From the NCBI GenBank assembly GCA_030549335.1, contig CM060194.1, positions 18,788,171 to 18,852,170 on the forward strand: a stretch of DNA of 64,000 bases. Direction: 5' to 3'. Of this stretch, positions 11,591-24,125 are shown piece by piece (positions within the stretch are counted from its first letter, which is position 1; each line of letters begins with the position of its first letter). The notes beneath the pieces are model-generated. The model did no database searches. It saw only the letters and a list, made by a program, of their open reading frames with translations, and had not been told where the DNA came from. This DNA is from Pontederia crassipes (taxonomy: Eukaryota > Streptophyta > Magnoliopsida > Commelinales > Pontederiaceae). The position numbers and the translations under genes are program-made.

Positions 11591-12949
11591 TGTCATACTT
11601 CACTTGTTGTGTTGACCTCACTTCTATCTCATTTTCTAATGCCTTAAGAGTAACATGGGGATAAGGAGGGTTTTGGTTATTCAACCTTAAAATAACCTCC
11701 TTAGAACTTTGGTTATTTCTTTCAGAATAACCTCCTTAGGCGTTGCCTTACGCCATCAATTAAACTATTCTATTTCCATCATTTAAGGATTTGTGTTATC
11801 CCTCACTTTATCTTTGGCTTCACCAACCAATTTCCTTCTGGCATAGGTCAACTTGCGGTCCTTGCCACAATCCATATCAAAGAAGATCTGCTCAACCTCC
11901 TCGATTTATCTTTCTGCGTCCTCGAAGTCGGCCTTTCCGCCGAAGGTCTACAATTTTAGGAACCTCTATAGTGTCTCTACGATCATGCCCAAACTACCAT
12001 GCAAGATTCATGGGTGGGAGTATGCAGTGTAAGCTAAGTGGGATCCATAGATATCCTTATCTCAATCCCATTCAATTGGGGATCTCGGGTCTACTATCTA
12101 TTTTCTATTGGGCTCTAAGTCTACTGCTCATTAGCCTATGAGCATAGGGTCTGCTGAATGACCTACTACAATCCATTCTTGGGAGCCCGTGGGAAATGGT
12201 CCGGAAAAGCCATAGTAGCTGCTCCCAAACATCAATAACAATAACCATTATATTAGTGTGAGCTCCATAATCAATATCACAATACAATACTTACTTGACC
12301 CTACTTGTTGGTTGCAGTGGTTGCTCGTGACAGTTGCACATGTTAGACACAACTAAGAAGTGCCTCTCCTTAGTCTCTGATACCTTATATAACGTCCCGA
12401 GATTCACGTGACTTTCACGTGCTCAGAGTCGTTCCGAAGGCGCTACACTATTCTATATAAAATAATTTTTGCAAAATTATAAATTATAAAAGCGGAATTA
12501 ATAATAACAATATCTAAAAATCCATAATATCAAGGAGCTGAAAATGTCCATGTCTACACCATATGCTAAATATGCGAAAAATTAAAGCTAATCAATACTC
12601 TAGTAGGACATAATCCTACATCATGTGCAATATCTCTGTTACTGAGCTGACCACCTACATCACCATCTTCTATTGTCTCACCTGCATGAATTTAGAAGCA
12701 GGGGAAAATCCATGAGTATAAAAATACTCAGTACGTAAGGTCTAACCATAACGATAATCAATAATCAACAGTACTAGATAAATCAATGACAATATGGAGC
12801 AATAAACAATATAGCACTGGATAAGACAATATGAGGAGTTCAATAATCAATAAAACAATATAGCCATAAATCAATAAAGATGATCACGAAAGGGGGTCAA
12901 TAAATCGATCAATATCGTTTAACAATAATCAATTAACAATTATGTCTCA

Positions 12950-13170
12950 TCACTATGGCACTGTCCAATTTAACAATTTCAATTCAATTATCAATATCAA
13001 TGGTCATCGGCCAATAACAATTTCTATTCGATTCAATGGGAGGAGGCAAAGCCGATCAACGTCAAAATTCGAATGACTATGATTCAATTCGATTCAATTC
13101 TATGTCCATTCAATTCAATTCGATTTCCATTCTTTTCAGTTCAATCTTTGAAGTTATTCAATTCAATAGG
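12950..13170. repeat. Short ATTCAATTC(G)-type repeat tract inside the LTR
   Basis: Many overlapping copies of caatttcaattcaa and ttcgattcaattc-type words, densest at 13,078-13,170. It is a low-complexity expansion inside the gypsy LTR. Confidence 0.65.
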
Positions 13171-13679
13171 GAGTGCTCAGTCAATTAAGGGAAACTTTAT
13201 GTCTCTTTCATGTAGGTTAGTGGGGGATCAAACCACAGTAAGTCACCCTCCAATAATAGCGCTAATAATAGCTTAATGATGACGGGGGACCATGGCCATC
13301 ACAGGACAACCATAGCTTCTCTAAAGGATGATGTCTCATACCTCTAGGTACACTATCTGCCCTGTACAATATCCATAATAATATCAATATGGCCCAGGGA
13401 GCTTAGAAACAATCGGAGAACATGGAGACCCAGTAGTTTCTATCTTTTAACAATTTAATTTAGGTTAAACAAGGACCCAATCGAAAAAAACTACTAGATC
13501 AATATTATGGTTAATCACATAATCAAGTAAAACAATAAGATCAATAATCTCAAGTCAGATTTGAAGAACATGATAAGGTCAGATCTGTTAACAATTATGG
13601 TCATAAATGGTTATGAACATTAACCATAATAACTATTTAATTATATTAACAAATTACCCAAAATTACATTTTTTTGTCC

Positions 13680-13930
13680 CAGAGCTCGGTCCGCGTCGGG
13701 TGGAACTCGAGCCGTGTTCGAAAATGCTCAATCTCACCTCCGTCAGAGCAAACTCGGGTCGGGTCAATCGGTTCACCCTCAATCACGCCCGTGCTATGCC
13801 AAAGCACAACTCAGTTGGGCCAATAGCAACCCGGGCCAGGTTAGACAACCCGATCCAATTCCGAATCCAACTCGGTCTGGATTCAACAAAATTTGGGCTG
13901 GGTTCTGCCGCTGACGAAGAAACGTCTTCC
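13680..13930. other. GC-rich block within the gypsy LTR
   Basis: A locally GC-rich tract of about 250 bp with repeated 'ctcgggtcgggtc'-like words in an otherwise AT-rich LTR. Open frames on both strands here are not protein-like. Confidence 0.4.
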
Positions 13931-14644
13931 GACGTGACTTTCCAACCACCATAACTATGTCATACGATGTCCAAACTATGCGTATGATATCAATAGATTC
14001 ACGATACAAAGAAGAAGATGATAGGTTCCATGCCGTGAAAAATCGATGACATAGGGATTCCCCTACGTACCTAAAATTGGCAGAAAAACCAACTGAATTC
14101 TCTCTACCTGTGCGAGTTGTCCGGACGCCGACTTTGGCCGACGATCTCTCTGTCCAGGTTTCGAAACTCGCGGCCACCACTTGAAAGTTCTTCACCTATA
14201 TAACGACTTCGAAACCAGCCATCGCATGCTCTATGGAATGCCTCGATTCATGTGCAAATAAGAAGAAAAGAGAGGCTCGTGGGCAGAATTCTATTTTGGC
14301 CAAAAAGGGGTTTTCAGCCACCCGTTTGATGTCTATTTATAGTGCAGGTTAGGATTTTCAATTCTATTAGGCCTTGGACTCTTTTAGGATCAATCTTGAC
14401 CATCCATCATTGATTAATCATTCCATAATTGTTTAGATTTAATTAAATCTGAATTTACTTATTAATCCACATTTATCTTCATAACTATTCTATCTCTATT
14501 CAAATTCCATCTTATCTTTCCAACTTATCCCATAATTTCCATCAATTTCAAAATTAAATCATTCTAGAATATTAAATAATGATTTCCAGATATTATAAAT
14601 GAATAAAATTCATTTATTCATTTTATAAAAATTGGGATTGTCAT

Positions 14645-15370
14645 AGATACACTTCATGCAAATCCTTCTAAAATGCCTCATGAGAAAGAAGAGTTATTTG
14701 AGGCTGTTGTGCGACGAGTAGATGCATTAGAAGCAGAGCTTATTTCTACAAAAAAAGGTCATATGTTTCCTACAAGAGGTTTCATTTAAATTTTGTAGGT
14801 CCAAGACTTTGAATGTGTAATTACTGGTCTCTACTTATCAGGATAATTTGTTAGATGATGTGAAAAGATAATATAAGATCAACTGAAATCGTATATCGAA
14901 ATTCTGAAGCACAGGTATATTTTGGACTTCAAAAGTGGAAATTATCACACATGCACATTCACATACGTGGAATGTTACCTTCAAATGCAAAAAAAATGAG
15001 GAAAAAAATAGATGTATTTTGGTTTTGCATCCTCATAAGGAAAATTATACTAGAATAATCTTGAAAGTTTATGTGATGCTAATTTTTTTCTATTACTTCT
15101 TTAAGCACAAGTTGATCCAATTTTATTGTAGTTCAGAGATGCATAAACATTCTTGAAAATTATTCATTCAGTTTCTCTTCATATTTTTCTTTGTCATAGT
15201 GCTTGTTCTAAATAAGGTTATAGTTCTCAAAGGAGGCTAAATGTGCTCTGAACATGTTTTCCCCGATTAGGCTTAAGCTTTGATGAGACAAGAAGAATTG
15301 CTAGCATACATTGACCAACAAAAGGATGCTAAGTTTCAGGTGAGAAGAATTTGAAAATTTGATCAGACAA
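14645..15370 (+). pseudogene. Exon-like remnants of an unrecognised host gene
   Basis: Two stretches read like coding exons on the plus strand. One is at about 14,640-14,790 ([20 protein letters not shown], then AELISTKK, acidic and helical). The other is at about 15,275-15,340 (ALMRQEELLAYIDQQKDAKF), followed directly by a good donor, cag|gtgag. Both have the heptad-like Leu/Glu spacing of a coiled coil and may be exons of the same gene. The sequence between is AT-rich and intron-like. The first stretch runs into a stop without a clear donor, so I treat this as a fragment. I do not recognise the family. Confidence 0.4.
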
Positions 15371-15929
15371 AAGGATGATATCATTGCCCCTAATGTTTCA
15401 TCACCTCAGCAAACAGATTGAATATACTTGTTCGACTATACCATCGTTGCACATCAAATTGCAGGAGAATCTAGGATATATTTTAAGTATAATCATGTCA
15501 TGTCAATCTTCTGATTGATCACGTTTCCTTTTCTTCTCTGTAGAGAAAGAAATTTTGATTCTAACGCATGGACGCCTCCCCAGTAGCAAATGGTTGTGCA
15601 GCCAGAGCCTCCTCACTTTAAAACGTGTAGCTCTTATTTGCACATCGGGAGCAAAAATGAGAGAGAGAGAGAGACAGAGTGAGTGAGAGAGGTTGGAGGA
15701 GCATCTCACCTGTAGTTGTCGGCTGCCACTCCTGTGTTCGCCGAAGCGAAGGAGGGTCTGACTTCGAGAGAAGAGGAGGGAGACATAAAAAGGGGAAAGG
15801 GAGAAGGAAAAATTCAAGCAGGATAGGAAAATCTGATCAAAATACCGCGAGATGTACGTTACATCTGGACGGATGTCTTCATGTGAGTAGTTGAATCACA
15901 TCTAAATGGTCCATATGCCGTTTCATACA
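15371..15929. other. No gene supported
   Basis: Intergenic-looking sequence with a purine-rich gagagagagaga run near 15,658-15,690. Open frames here are low-complexity and unsupported. Confidence 0.4.
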
Positions 15930-16443
15930 CTGTGAACACCCTTCGGGTGAAACTTGGTGTAACACCCTAATATGAGCTCTTAATTTTAGATCCAGGGGTT
16001 AGATTATTTCACAATTTTCTCTCCCTCTCTCTCTCCTCTGCGCTCTCTCTTTTGTCTCTCCCCTCCGTCGCTCTCTCTCCTCTGCCCTCTCTCTGCTCTC
16101 TCCCCTCCGATCACTCTCTTCTCTCCTCCGATCGTCGCTACACATCCCCAATTTGTGTTGTCGCCGCCTCCCCTCCGCTCTCCTTTCTCCTCTCCTTTGA
16201 TCGCCACCCTCGAGTCGATCTGCACCATCGCCGCTGATATCTCGCTTGGTGCTGCCACAGCCACCTCCCCTCCGCTCTCCTTTCTTCTTTCTTCCGATCG
16301 CTGCCCCCATTGCCGATATGTGTCGCCGTCGTTGATATGTGTAGCCGATCTCTCACGTCGATGGGGTCGATGGGGGAAGAGATGTGATCTGCCAACGACT
16401 CATATGCAAGTGTTACACAATGTTTCACCTAAGGGGTGTTACA
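15930..16443. mobile_element. Small TIR-bordered element with CT-rich core
   Basis: Imperfect terminal inverted repeats of about 32 bp face each other: aacacccttcgggtgaaac...tgtaacac at 15,932-15,963 and the reverse complement of ttaggtgaaacattgtgtaacac-type sequence at about 16,410-16,443. The core is a CT-rich tract with repeated cctccgctctcctttct words. No convincing target duplication flanks it. It could be a MITE, or a short solo LTR, since tgtaacaccc...ggggtgttaca also fits an LTR. It codes for nothing. Confidence 0.45.
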
Positions 16444-16559
16444 TCCCTATTAGTCCCATATAATGAAAAGATGGTGAAATTTTGTCAAGTAATGAAAAGA
16501 TGATTTTTGAACATGATAGAATTAAAAACAAAGTTCCAAGAATTACTTTTATATGTTAA

Positions 16560-18290
16560 AGTATTGCCTATATAAACTCCTTAGGAGACGAGACAAAAAT
16601 TAGCGTAATTGTAATTGTCTTAAGTTTATGTCTAATCGGCCATCGCTTTAAAATTCTGTGCGCATTGCATAATTTCTCTAGTACTAAATTTCTAACACGA
16701 TTTAACGCTCAAACTTAGAACAACCAACCTTTTAAATAGTTTTCAAAAATTTTAACGAGTATTCTATTTGTGATTCAAATTTGTTTTATTTTCATATATT
16801 GTGATAAGTGTCCTAATTTTGAAGAATCAAAATTAGGTTAAAATTCATATCATATATAAAGGTAATCTATATACACTTCCTACAATTCGACAAAAAAAAT
16901 TAGTTGTAATCATCATCTATTTACGTATCAAATATTCAGTCATCGTTTGAAAATTTTGTGAGTTGCATAATTTCTCTCATCCAAAATTTCTAACACAAAT
17001 CTATGCTCGAAATTAGAAGAATCATACTTTTAGTTTCTCTCATCAGCTTACTTTTGAATTTATGCTGAGTGATTATTGCAGAGTCCTAGGTTAAATTACT
17101 ATCACATATAAACGGAGCAGCTATATAAAGTTTCTGAGGGTAGAGACAAAAAATTAACTTAGTTGTGATTTTCTTCTATTTACATCTAATAATATTAGCC
17201 TTATTGTGTGTTGAGTAATTTCTCTCATACAAAATTTGTAACACAAATCTATGCTCAAACTTAGAACAACAAGACTTCTATATATTTTATATATATTGTA
17301 GGGAGCATTCTATATGTGATTTGGATTTATTTTAATTCCATATATTCTGATAGGTTTCATATGTTTAAGGGATTAATAGCAAAGTCCTAGTCTAATTAAT
17401 TTTTATCGCCTATGAAAGGCATCCTAATTTTGAGTGTTTAAATGCAAAGCCCTAGTCACATTAAATTTTTTATCATTTATAAATTGTGTTATAAACTCTT
17501 AAGAAAGAAAATTAATCTAGTTATAATTCTTCTTTGTTTATGTCCAATAATATTCATCTACCTTGCATAATTTCATAAAATTCTAACACAAATTTATTCT
17601 CAAACTTAGAATCACCATAAGTTTAAATAATTTTCTCAATGTTTAGGGTGTATTCTACTTGTGATTTAGAATTATATAAGTTTCATATATAATTGTAGTT
17701 GTCGTAATTTTAAGTGATTAATACAGAATCCTAAGTTAGGATAAATTTTTTATCATTTATAAAGGAAGTGTGTATATAAAATCTTTAAAGGTTGAGACAA
17801 AAGATTAACCTAGTTGTAATTCTCCTCTATTTACGTCTAATAATATTCAATCGTCACCTTAAAACATGTGTAGCTACTCTCGTACCAAAATTTCTAAACA
17901 CAAATCTATATTGTTGTTATATAGCTCCATATGTTATAGATTTTCTAATTTTGAGTGATTAATGTAGAGTACTGTCCAGGTTAAAATTTTTATAATCAAT
18001 AAATGAAGTGCGCATATAAACTCTCAAAAGGGTCATGACAAAAAATTAACCTAATTCTCTTCTACATATGTCTAATAAAATTAAACCATCACCTAGAAAT
18101 TCTACGTGTTACATATTTTTTCTCATATGAAATTTTTAACACAAAAAATTTAGAATAAGACTCTTAAATAATTTTCATATATTTTAGGGTGTATTCTTTT
18201 TGTGAGTCAAAATTATTTGTGCAAACTTTCTAGGGGTCGAGACAAAAAATAATAATCTAGTTATAATCCTCCTCTATTTACGTCGGGGAA
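16560..18290 (+). repeat. Degenerate tandem array of a ~300-bp LTR-promoter-like unit
   Basis: About seven diverged units. Each carries a TATA-like 'tatataaactc', then 'gagacaaaaaattaacctag', then 'ttctcctctatttacgtct'. The key block recurs near 16,570, 16,870, 17,125, 17,485, 17,780, 18,015 and 18,230, so spacing is 216-360 bp. The same module, followed by a typical LTR 3' end, occurs once at 21,720-21,940. I infer that an LTR promoter fragment was amplified in tandem and then decayed. No coding. Confidence 0.6.
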
Positions 18291-18319
18291 GGGATCTTTT
18301 CAATAATTATTTACTAGCA

Positions 18320-18861
18320 ACCTATCTAGGTGGCAGTGAATTCTAACACGACCCAAGCGATTATTACACCTTGTGTAATTAAAGCCATTGGGTTTACATC
18401 GAAGCAGATTTCTAAATATGCTAATAGATTCGGTTAAGATGGATGCTTGCTACCCCTCTTATCCTCCAATGACAAGAGGAAGTAGAAGTCCCCAATTAGA
18501 GTCAAGAGAAAATTCACCGAGCTTATCAGTGAACAACCTATTCCAAAGGTTTGGAAGGGGGCTCACAAGCACACATGATAACAGAAAATGAAACTTATCA
18601 CAACAAATACAGCATGAAGGAAATGAGTGGAAGTGAGTATAGAGATTACCTGAGTGTCATGCCCACACAAGGACAAGTCAATACCTCCGGATGCGCTCAA
18701 TCCCACACAGCAGATATCGATCCAATAGCGCCCATAGCGGATGACCTATTTAACTTTTACAGAATTTACATTAGATTCAATTAAAATTACAAGTTCTAGC
18801 TTTGGAGCCTTAATTATGTCATTAAATCCATCTCTAATATTGGACCTATCTAGGTGGCAGT
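18320..18861 (+). pseudogene. Coding-like insert between 18-bp direct repeats
   Basis: The exact repeat acctatctaggtggcagt occurs at 18,320-18,337 and 18,844-18,861. Between them lies about 0.5 kb that is richer in GC than its flanks. On the plus strand an open stretch (18,388-18,591) includes MDACYPSYPPMTRGSRSPQL and RENSPSLSVNNLFQRFGRG, with natural-looking composition. The frame is then lost, although a second coding-like patch follows (TSGCAQSHTADIDPIAPIAD, near 18,690-18,750). No poly(A) tail is visible. It looks like a relocated gene fragment of unknown identity. Confidence 0.4.
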
Positions 18862-19249
18862 TGTCATTTTATCTTTTTTCTGCCAGTTCAGCTTCTCCTT
18901 CTCAGCGACGTTAGGTACTCCCATGTCAAGCTCCTTCCAGAGCAGTTGTTGGATACCCCATGCATGTAAAGGTGAGGGTACCTACTGAAAGATAAAAGTA
19001 TATAAATCCATAAGATTTATCTATATTTTCAACAAAAGAACGAAGATGACATAACCTCTTGGTAGTGTCAACACTAGCGTAGAGGTTAAATATCTTTAAT
19101 TTTTTGAAGCTTTTTTTTACATTGCTCTGTCCACTCAAACTTTACATTTTTTTCGAAGAAGGCTGGTTAATGGAATTGCAATCATAAAGAAACCTTCAAA
19201 AAACATTGATAATATCCTCCTAAAATATGAAAATATCTCACTTCTGTCA
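18862..19249. other. No gene supported
   Basis: Low-information sequence leading into the gypsy pol remnant. I see no motif that supports a gene. Confidence 0.4.
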
Positions 19250-20160
19250 CACTCTTTGGAGGCTCCCACCTTAATTTTGTCTCAACCTTTGTTGGGTCCA
19301 CATAAATGCCTTATGTTGATATTACAAGTCTAAAAAATACAAGTGAATTGAGCCAAAATTCACACTTGCTGAATTTTGTAAATAATAATTTCTCTTGTAA
19401 TATATGCAAAATAATGCTTAAATTTCTTCATGTTCTTCTATCCTTCAAGAATAATCTAGTATATCATCAATAAAAATTTAATCACAAACTTATCCAAGTA
19501 AGATTTTAAAAGTCAATTCATTAGATCCATAAAATCTATAGGCGCATTTTCTAAACCAAATGGCATCACCCAAAATTCATAACGTCCATATAGAGTTCTA
19601 AAGGCAGACTTAGCAATGTCAGCATCTTTAATTCTCAATTAATGATAGTATTGTTGTAGGTCTATTTTTTAAAATACCTTTGCTCATTGTAATTGATAAA
19701 AAAAGATCATCAATCCATAAGAGGATTTGTCTATAATCAATGCACAGCTGGAACGTTCCATCCTTCTTTTTAACAAATAATATTGGTGCACCTCAAGAAG
19801 AAACACTTGGTCTAATGAAGCCTTTGGCCAATTGTTCTTATAATTGCATCTTTAACACTTTTAATTTTATTGATGCCATTAGATAAGGAGCACTAGATAT
19901 AGGTGTCGCCTAAAAGAACCTCAATACTAAACTCGAACTCTCTTTCCAGTGATAATTCAAAAAGTTCCTTTGAGAAAACATCTACAAATTCATATACGTT
20001 TGGAATATCTTCCAACGGTGCCCTTTTACTTATATCAATCACATAACTAACGTAAGCTTCACATCCCTTCTTGATTAATTTATGCGACAATGAACCCATG
20101 GAGTTTAATATTAACAAAGTACACATGTCATAATCTCAATATCAAATAAATTTTCTTATT
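19250..20160 (-). mobile_element. Gypsy reverse-transcriptase remnant
   Basis: On the minus strand the stretch is recognisably the reverse-transcriptase region of a Ty3/gypsy polyprotein, colinear with 59,900-59,300 of the complete gypsy element. It has no LTR attached on either side and is heavily decayed, with many breaks. An old fossil. Confidence 0.65.
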
Positions 20161-20860
20161 TTAGCATCGCAAGCATTATTCCCTAAAAATATTTCATGTA
20201 AGAGTTTGCTTTATCTCATATCAAATTCTTGAATATATCATAAGTACTATCCATAGAACAAAATCATTTTCAATAATTATAATAATAATCCTTAGTTCAA
20301 ATATTACTATAAATAAAAGAAGCAACATATATCATTTTGCTATATTGTAAAATTACCCACTCACCTTGCAATTTATTTTTTCAAGAATGTTTACTATATT
20401 TTCTCCCTCCCATTTGTAACTTAATGATTCCCTACAAACAATAATGCCTTTTACTTTTCAATCACAAATAAAGTAACATGCAATGCATTCTCACGATGCA
20501 TAAATGCATATGCACCCTGAAATGCATCGTTTAAATATTCGTGTTTAATTTCATATATTTATGTTCATATGTTATTGTATACTTGAAACTACTCAATATT
20601 TCAAAATGTGACTAGGTGTTGTCTTAGAATCCTAGACAGAGTGTCTATCCATTAATAGCTCATAACTTATTAATTATAAGTTCAAATCCTATGATTCTGG
20701 ATGAAATAGAAACTAGACTTATTATGGTCTGCAATCTATGAATATCGTCAATTGAACAATTTATAAGGGTTAAGAGAATTGAACATAGATTTCATGTTCT
20801 AGCAGATTATTTTTCATTGAAATAATAATTATACCTTTCTCAATACTTTTCTATTTGACA
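20161..20860. other. AT-rich intergenic sequence, probably old repeat
   Basis: No gene or clean repeat boundary. Parts resemble worn LTR sequence, but I cannot define ends. Confidence 0.35.
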
Positions 20861-22190
20861 ATATTATAATTTTCCTAAAAGCTAGACTTTATTTTTATCT
20901 GAAATAGTATTATTTTATTGACATTATTATACTTTTCTATATATTTTAATTTTATACTATTGATACAAATAAATAAATATACAAACATTAATATAATCTA
21001 AATTTTTTTGTCTAAAATAGTATTATTTTATTGTCGTTATTATCTTTTTATGTATATTTTAATTTATTATATTGTTTTTAAAAAATTAAGTATGATTATA
21101 AATATTAATGAAAAAACATTTATGTATAGTTTACATGGTTAACGAACAAATGAATAAAAACCTTGTTATATACAAGGCTGACAAGTTCGAGTTTCTACCT
21201 AAGTTCGTTTTAGGGGGAGGACTCGTATCATAAATTTGGTATGTATTTTAAATACGTAGAGTTCAGATACAATAGTAATTTAACCATTTTTAGTTTTAAA
21301 ACCACTTTAAAATATATAAATAAATACATAAAAATTAAAATAACATGAATAGTTAGAGAATAAAATTTCACAATTATAAACTTGCAAGAACATCAAATGC
21401 AATCTATTTTAAAGTTGTCAAGATCCAAAAAAATATATAAATTCAATTGAAACCTCGTTAGTTAATATAATGAAATTAATAAATTTAGATACAAATAGAT
21501 AAATGTATAAAATAGTATAGTTTAAATTTTTATCTGAAATAGTATTATTTTATTGACATTACTATACTTTTCTATATATTTTAATTTATTATACTATTGA
21601 TACGAATAAATAAATATACAAGCATTAATATAGTCTAATATTTTTGTCTAAAATAGTATTATTTTACTGGGGTTATTATCTTTTTATGTATATTTTAATT
21701 TATTATACTGTCTTATTTTGGAGATTAATTCAGAGTCCCAGTCGGTTTGTAATTCCTATCATCTGTTAAAGGGAATTCATATATAAACTCTCTAGGAGTC
21801 CAGATAGAGATCCATCATTGTAATCATCATTATTTCATAACAAAGAAAGCCGCCGCTTTCCAAGAACGTAACCCGATTTAGGATGAACCTCGTAAATCTT
21901 CCTATGTGTTCGTGCGATCTCTCTCCCTTTTTTCGTAACATAGTCTAATATTTTTGTCTAAAATAGTATTATTTTATTGCCGTTATTATCTATTTCTGTA
22001 TATTTTAATTTATTATACTCTTTTAAATGAATTAAGTATGATTATAAATAGTAATGAAAAAAACATTTATGTATAGTTAAATGTTTAACAAACAAATGAA
22101 TAAAAGCCTTATTATATACAAGATTGTCAAGTTTGAGTTTCTACCGAAGTTTGTTTTAGGGAGTGAACTCGTATCGTAAATTCTGTACGT
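20861..22190. repeat. Repeated AT-rich blocks around an LTR fragment
   Basis: A block beginning 'tctaaaatagtattatttta' appears near 21,012, 21,650 and 21,957. The tail block 'ttatatacaag...gacaagt/gtcaagtttgag' appears near 21,170 and 22,115. Between the second and third copies sits 21,720-21,940, an LTR fragment with a TATA-like box and an end-like 'gaacctcgtaaatcttcct'. Together they look like two nested or duplicated old elements. No coding. Confidence 0.5.
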
Positions 22191-22344
22191 TAATACTAAT
22201 ATTTTAGGTATCTTAATATATGTCTTAAATTCAAGTCAAATTGGGTTTAATCTTTTATTATTGAGTCATACAAATATTGTGTATCTATTAAATAATAATA
22301 ATAATAATATGAATAAATAAATAAGAAAACCTCATCATATACTT

Positions 22345-22440
22345 AGTGGTGTTTATGGGTCGGGTTTGACCCGACCCAACCCATCCGATTTTGATCGTAT
22401 CCGATCAACCCGTTGAGTGGTCGGGTGATCCAAATAACAT
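22345..22440 (+). mobile_element. hAT-like terminus fragment
   Basis: tagtggtgtttatgggtcgg followed by gtttgacccgacccaaccc resembles the tagGGGTGTTcAtggg... ends of plant hAT/Ac-like elements, with the palindrome ggtcgggtttgacccgacc at 22,359-22,377. I found no matching opposite terminus nearby, so I call only a fragment. Confidence 0.4.
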
Positions 22441-23840
22441 TATTTTCTTTTTAATTTTTTTTGCTTTTTTATATTACTTAATATAAAAATATTATATACT
22501 ATTTATTTAAAAAGCATAAAATAATTTGTTAAACATTTAAATATTATTTTCACATTCAAAATATATTATTTTAATATTTTTATACAAAATATAAAATAAA
22601 ATTTAAGATATATCTGCGGTGAGATTATGGGAAGCTTCCGAAGAAAAAAATTCCAAACAATATATATTCTCTTGAGATGATTTTGCAAGATGAAAACATA
22701 ATTTTGTGATTATTTCCATTTGTAATCTTTATCTTATTATGTTTTTAGCTTTCCTTAAGCTACGTAGAAACTCCTCCATATAAAATGTGATGTATATATA
22801 TTGCCTCTATGTCTATAGTATTTATTTGAAATGTTATTTTATTATTTTATGTAATGAAAATTTTCAATGCTATAATAATATGGTCAAACTACGTGCAAAG
22901 TCAACTACGTGGTAAATGCACAATGAGGCATTATTTAAAATAAAAAAATTTATTAACAGTATTATCAATGAAATTTCATCATTTTTATGAATATATATAT
23001 AGACAATTAATGAAATTTGTGGAGTTTCATCATTTTTATGGAGTTTCATCAATGAAATTTGCATAATCTTACTTCTTTGTCAATAAAATATTTGAGGGAA
23101 ATTCAACCGAATCGTTCTTCAAATATTTATGAGTCAAGCACAATGTAATTCAAATCATTGCAATGACTCATCGGCCGAGTGAATCTAAGTCCACACCTCT
23201 TTAAATGTTTTTCAGTCATTACTTCACATTTTCTACTGTTGCTGAATCCTTCTTTTGTTCTTTTTTTTATTATGTGATACTTTCTTCATCTTTTATCTTT
23301 CTCACATAACATTAGCATCTTAACTTCATTCAATGTTTTAAGACACATCTTAAGAAACACAAACATCATAATAATTGTGAGATACTTTATTTCTAATATG
23401 ATTTACGAATACATCCACTTTTCTGATGAGTGACTTATTTCTTGAGAAGAATATACATAAATATAAGAATTTACTTCATGAGAGATTGTGCCCTTGAAGC
23501 ATGTACATAAGGTATAGGACTTTACTTATCATCTTTACTTTATCTGTAATAATCCAAAATTTTGGGCCAAGGATATTTGACCCTTTTGATCAAAGCTCTA
23601 ATATCAATCCTATATAAAGAACCCACAACCTTATTAATCCTAAAAAATCTAGCCGTCAACTCCTCTTCTCTCTTTTTCTTTTGGACAATCTATCCATGAA
23701 ACATAAATGTTTTAAACATTAGTAAGATATTTTACATCATTAAACATTCATTTATATAGAATACCTCATCAATCAATAGCTGCAACCAGGTATGTCACAT
23801 GCTCTCATTGTCGTTACACACACCCAAGCATAATAGGTCT
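22441..23840. other. AT-rich stretch, no gene seen
   Basis: AT-rich sequence with small repeats. At about 22,965-23,065 the words atcaatgaaatttcatc and gagtttcatcatttttatg recur in direct and inverted form, giving a small fold-back. No coding stretch of note. Confidence 0.4.
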
Positions 23841-23844
23841 TAAA

Positions 23845-24125
23845 TGTAATGGGTTCACACTCGTAATGGGTCATAACCACCGGTAATGTGTCATAACCAC
23901 CGATAATGGGTTATTACACCACCCTTTATAAAACCTCTTCACAACTAACTTTTAAATGTGTGTGAAACTCCTCGAAATGGGTCATAACTTGGTGTGAAAT
24001 GTGTAATGGGTCATGACTCACACCCTCTAATGGATTGTGACATTAGCTATAATGGGCCATTACATTTGTAATGGGTGTGAAACCCGTAATGGGTCATAAC
24101 AATATCATGGGTTTGAAACTCGGGG
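23845..24125 (+). repeat. Minisatellite of taatgggtcataac words
   Basis: About a dozen imperfect copies of '(g)taatgggtcataac(cac)' and shorter 'aatgggt' forms are strung over 280 bp, for example taatgggttcacactcg, taatgggtcataaccaccgg and taatgtgtcataaccaccga. No coding. Confidence 0.7.

Larger units (their letters stand above)
11591..14644 (-). mobile_element. Gypsy remnant: 5' internal part plus LTR
   Basis: A minus-oriented element end. The LTR is 12,388-14,644; its terminus tataacgtcccgag is a worn TGTAACG-type start. Just outside it, ctctgatacctta is the complement of an iMet-type primer site, the same arrangement as in the complete gypsy at 55,155. The internal part (11,591-12,387) is a worn gag-side leader with no preserved protein. 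The other LTR and the pol region are absent. A broken, old fossil. Confidence 0.6.

Noticed and set aside
15999-16463. Several overlapping open frames of 60-100 codons, Arg/Glu/Gly- or Pro/Ser-rich
   Set aside because: They lie on both strands of a CT-rich repeat tract inside a TIR-bordered element and have repeat-driven composition.
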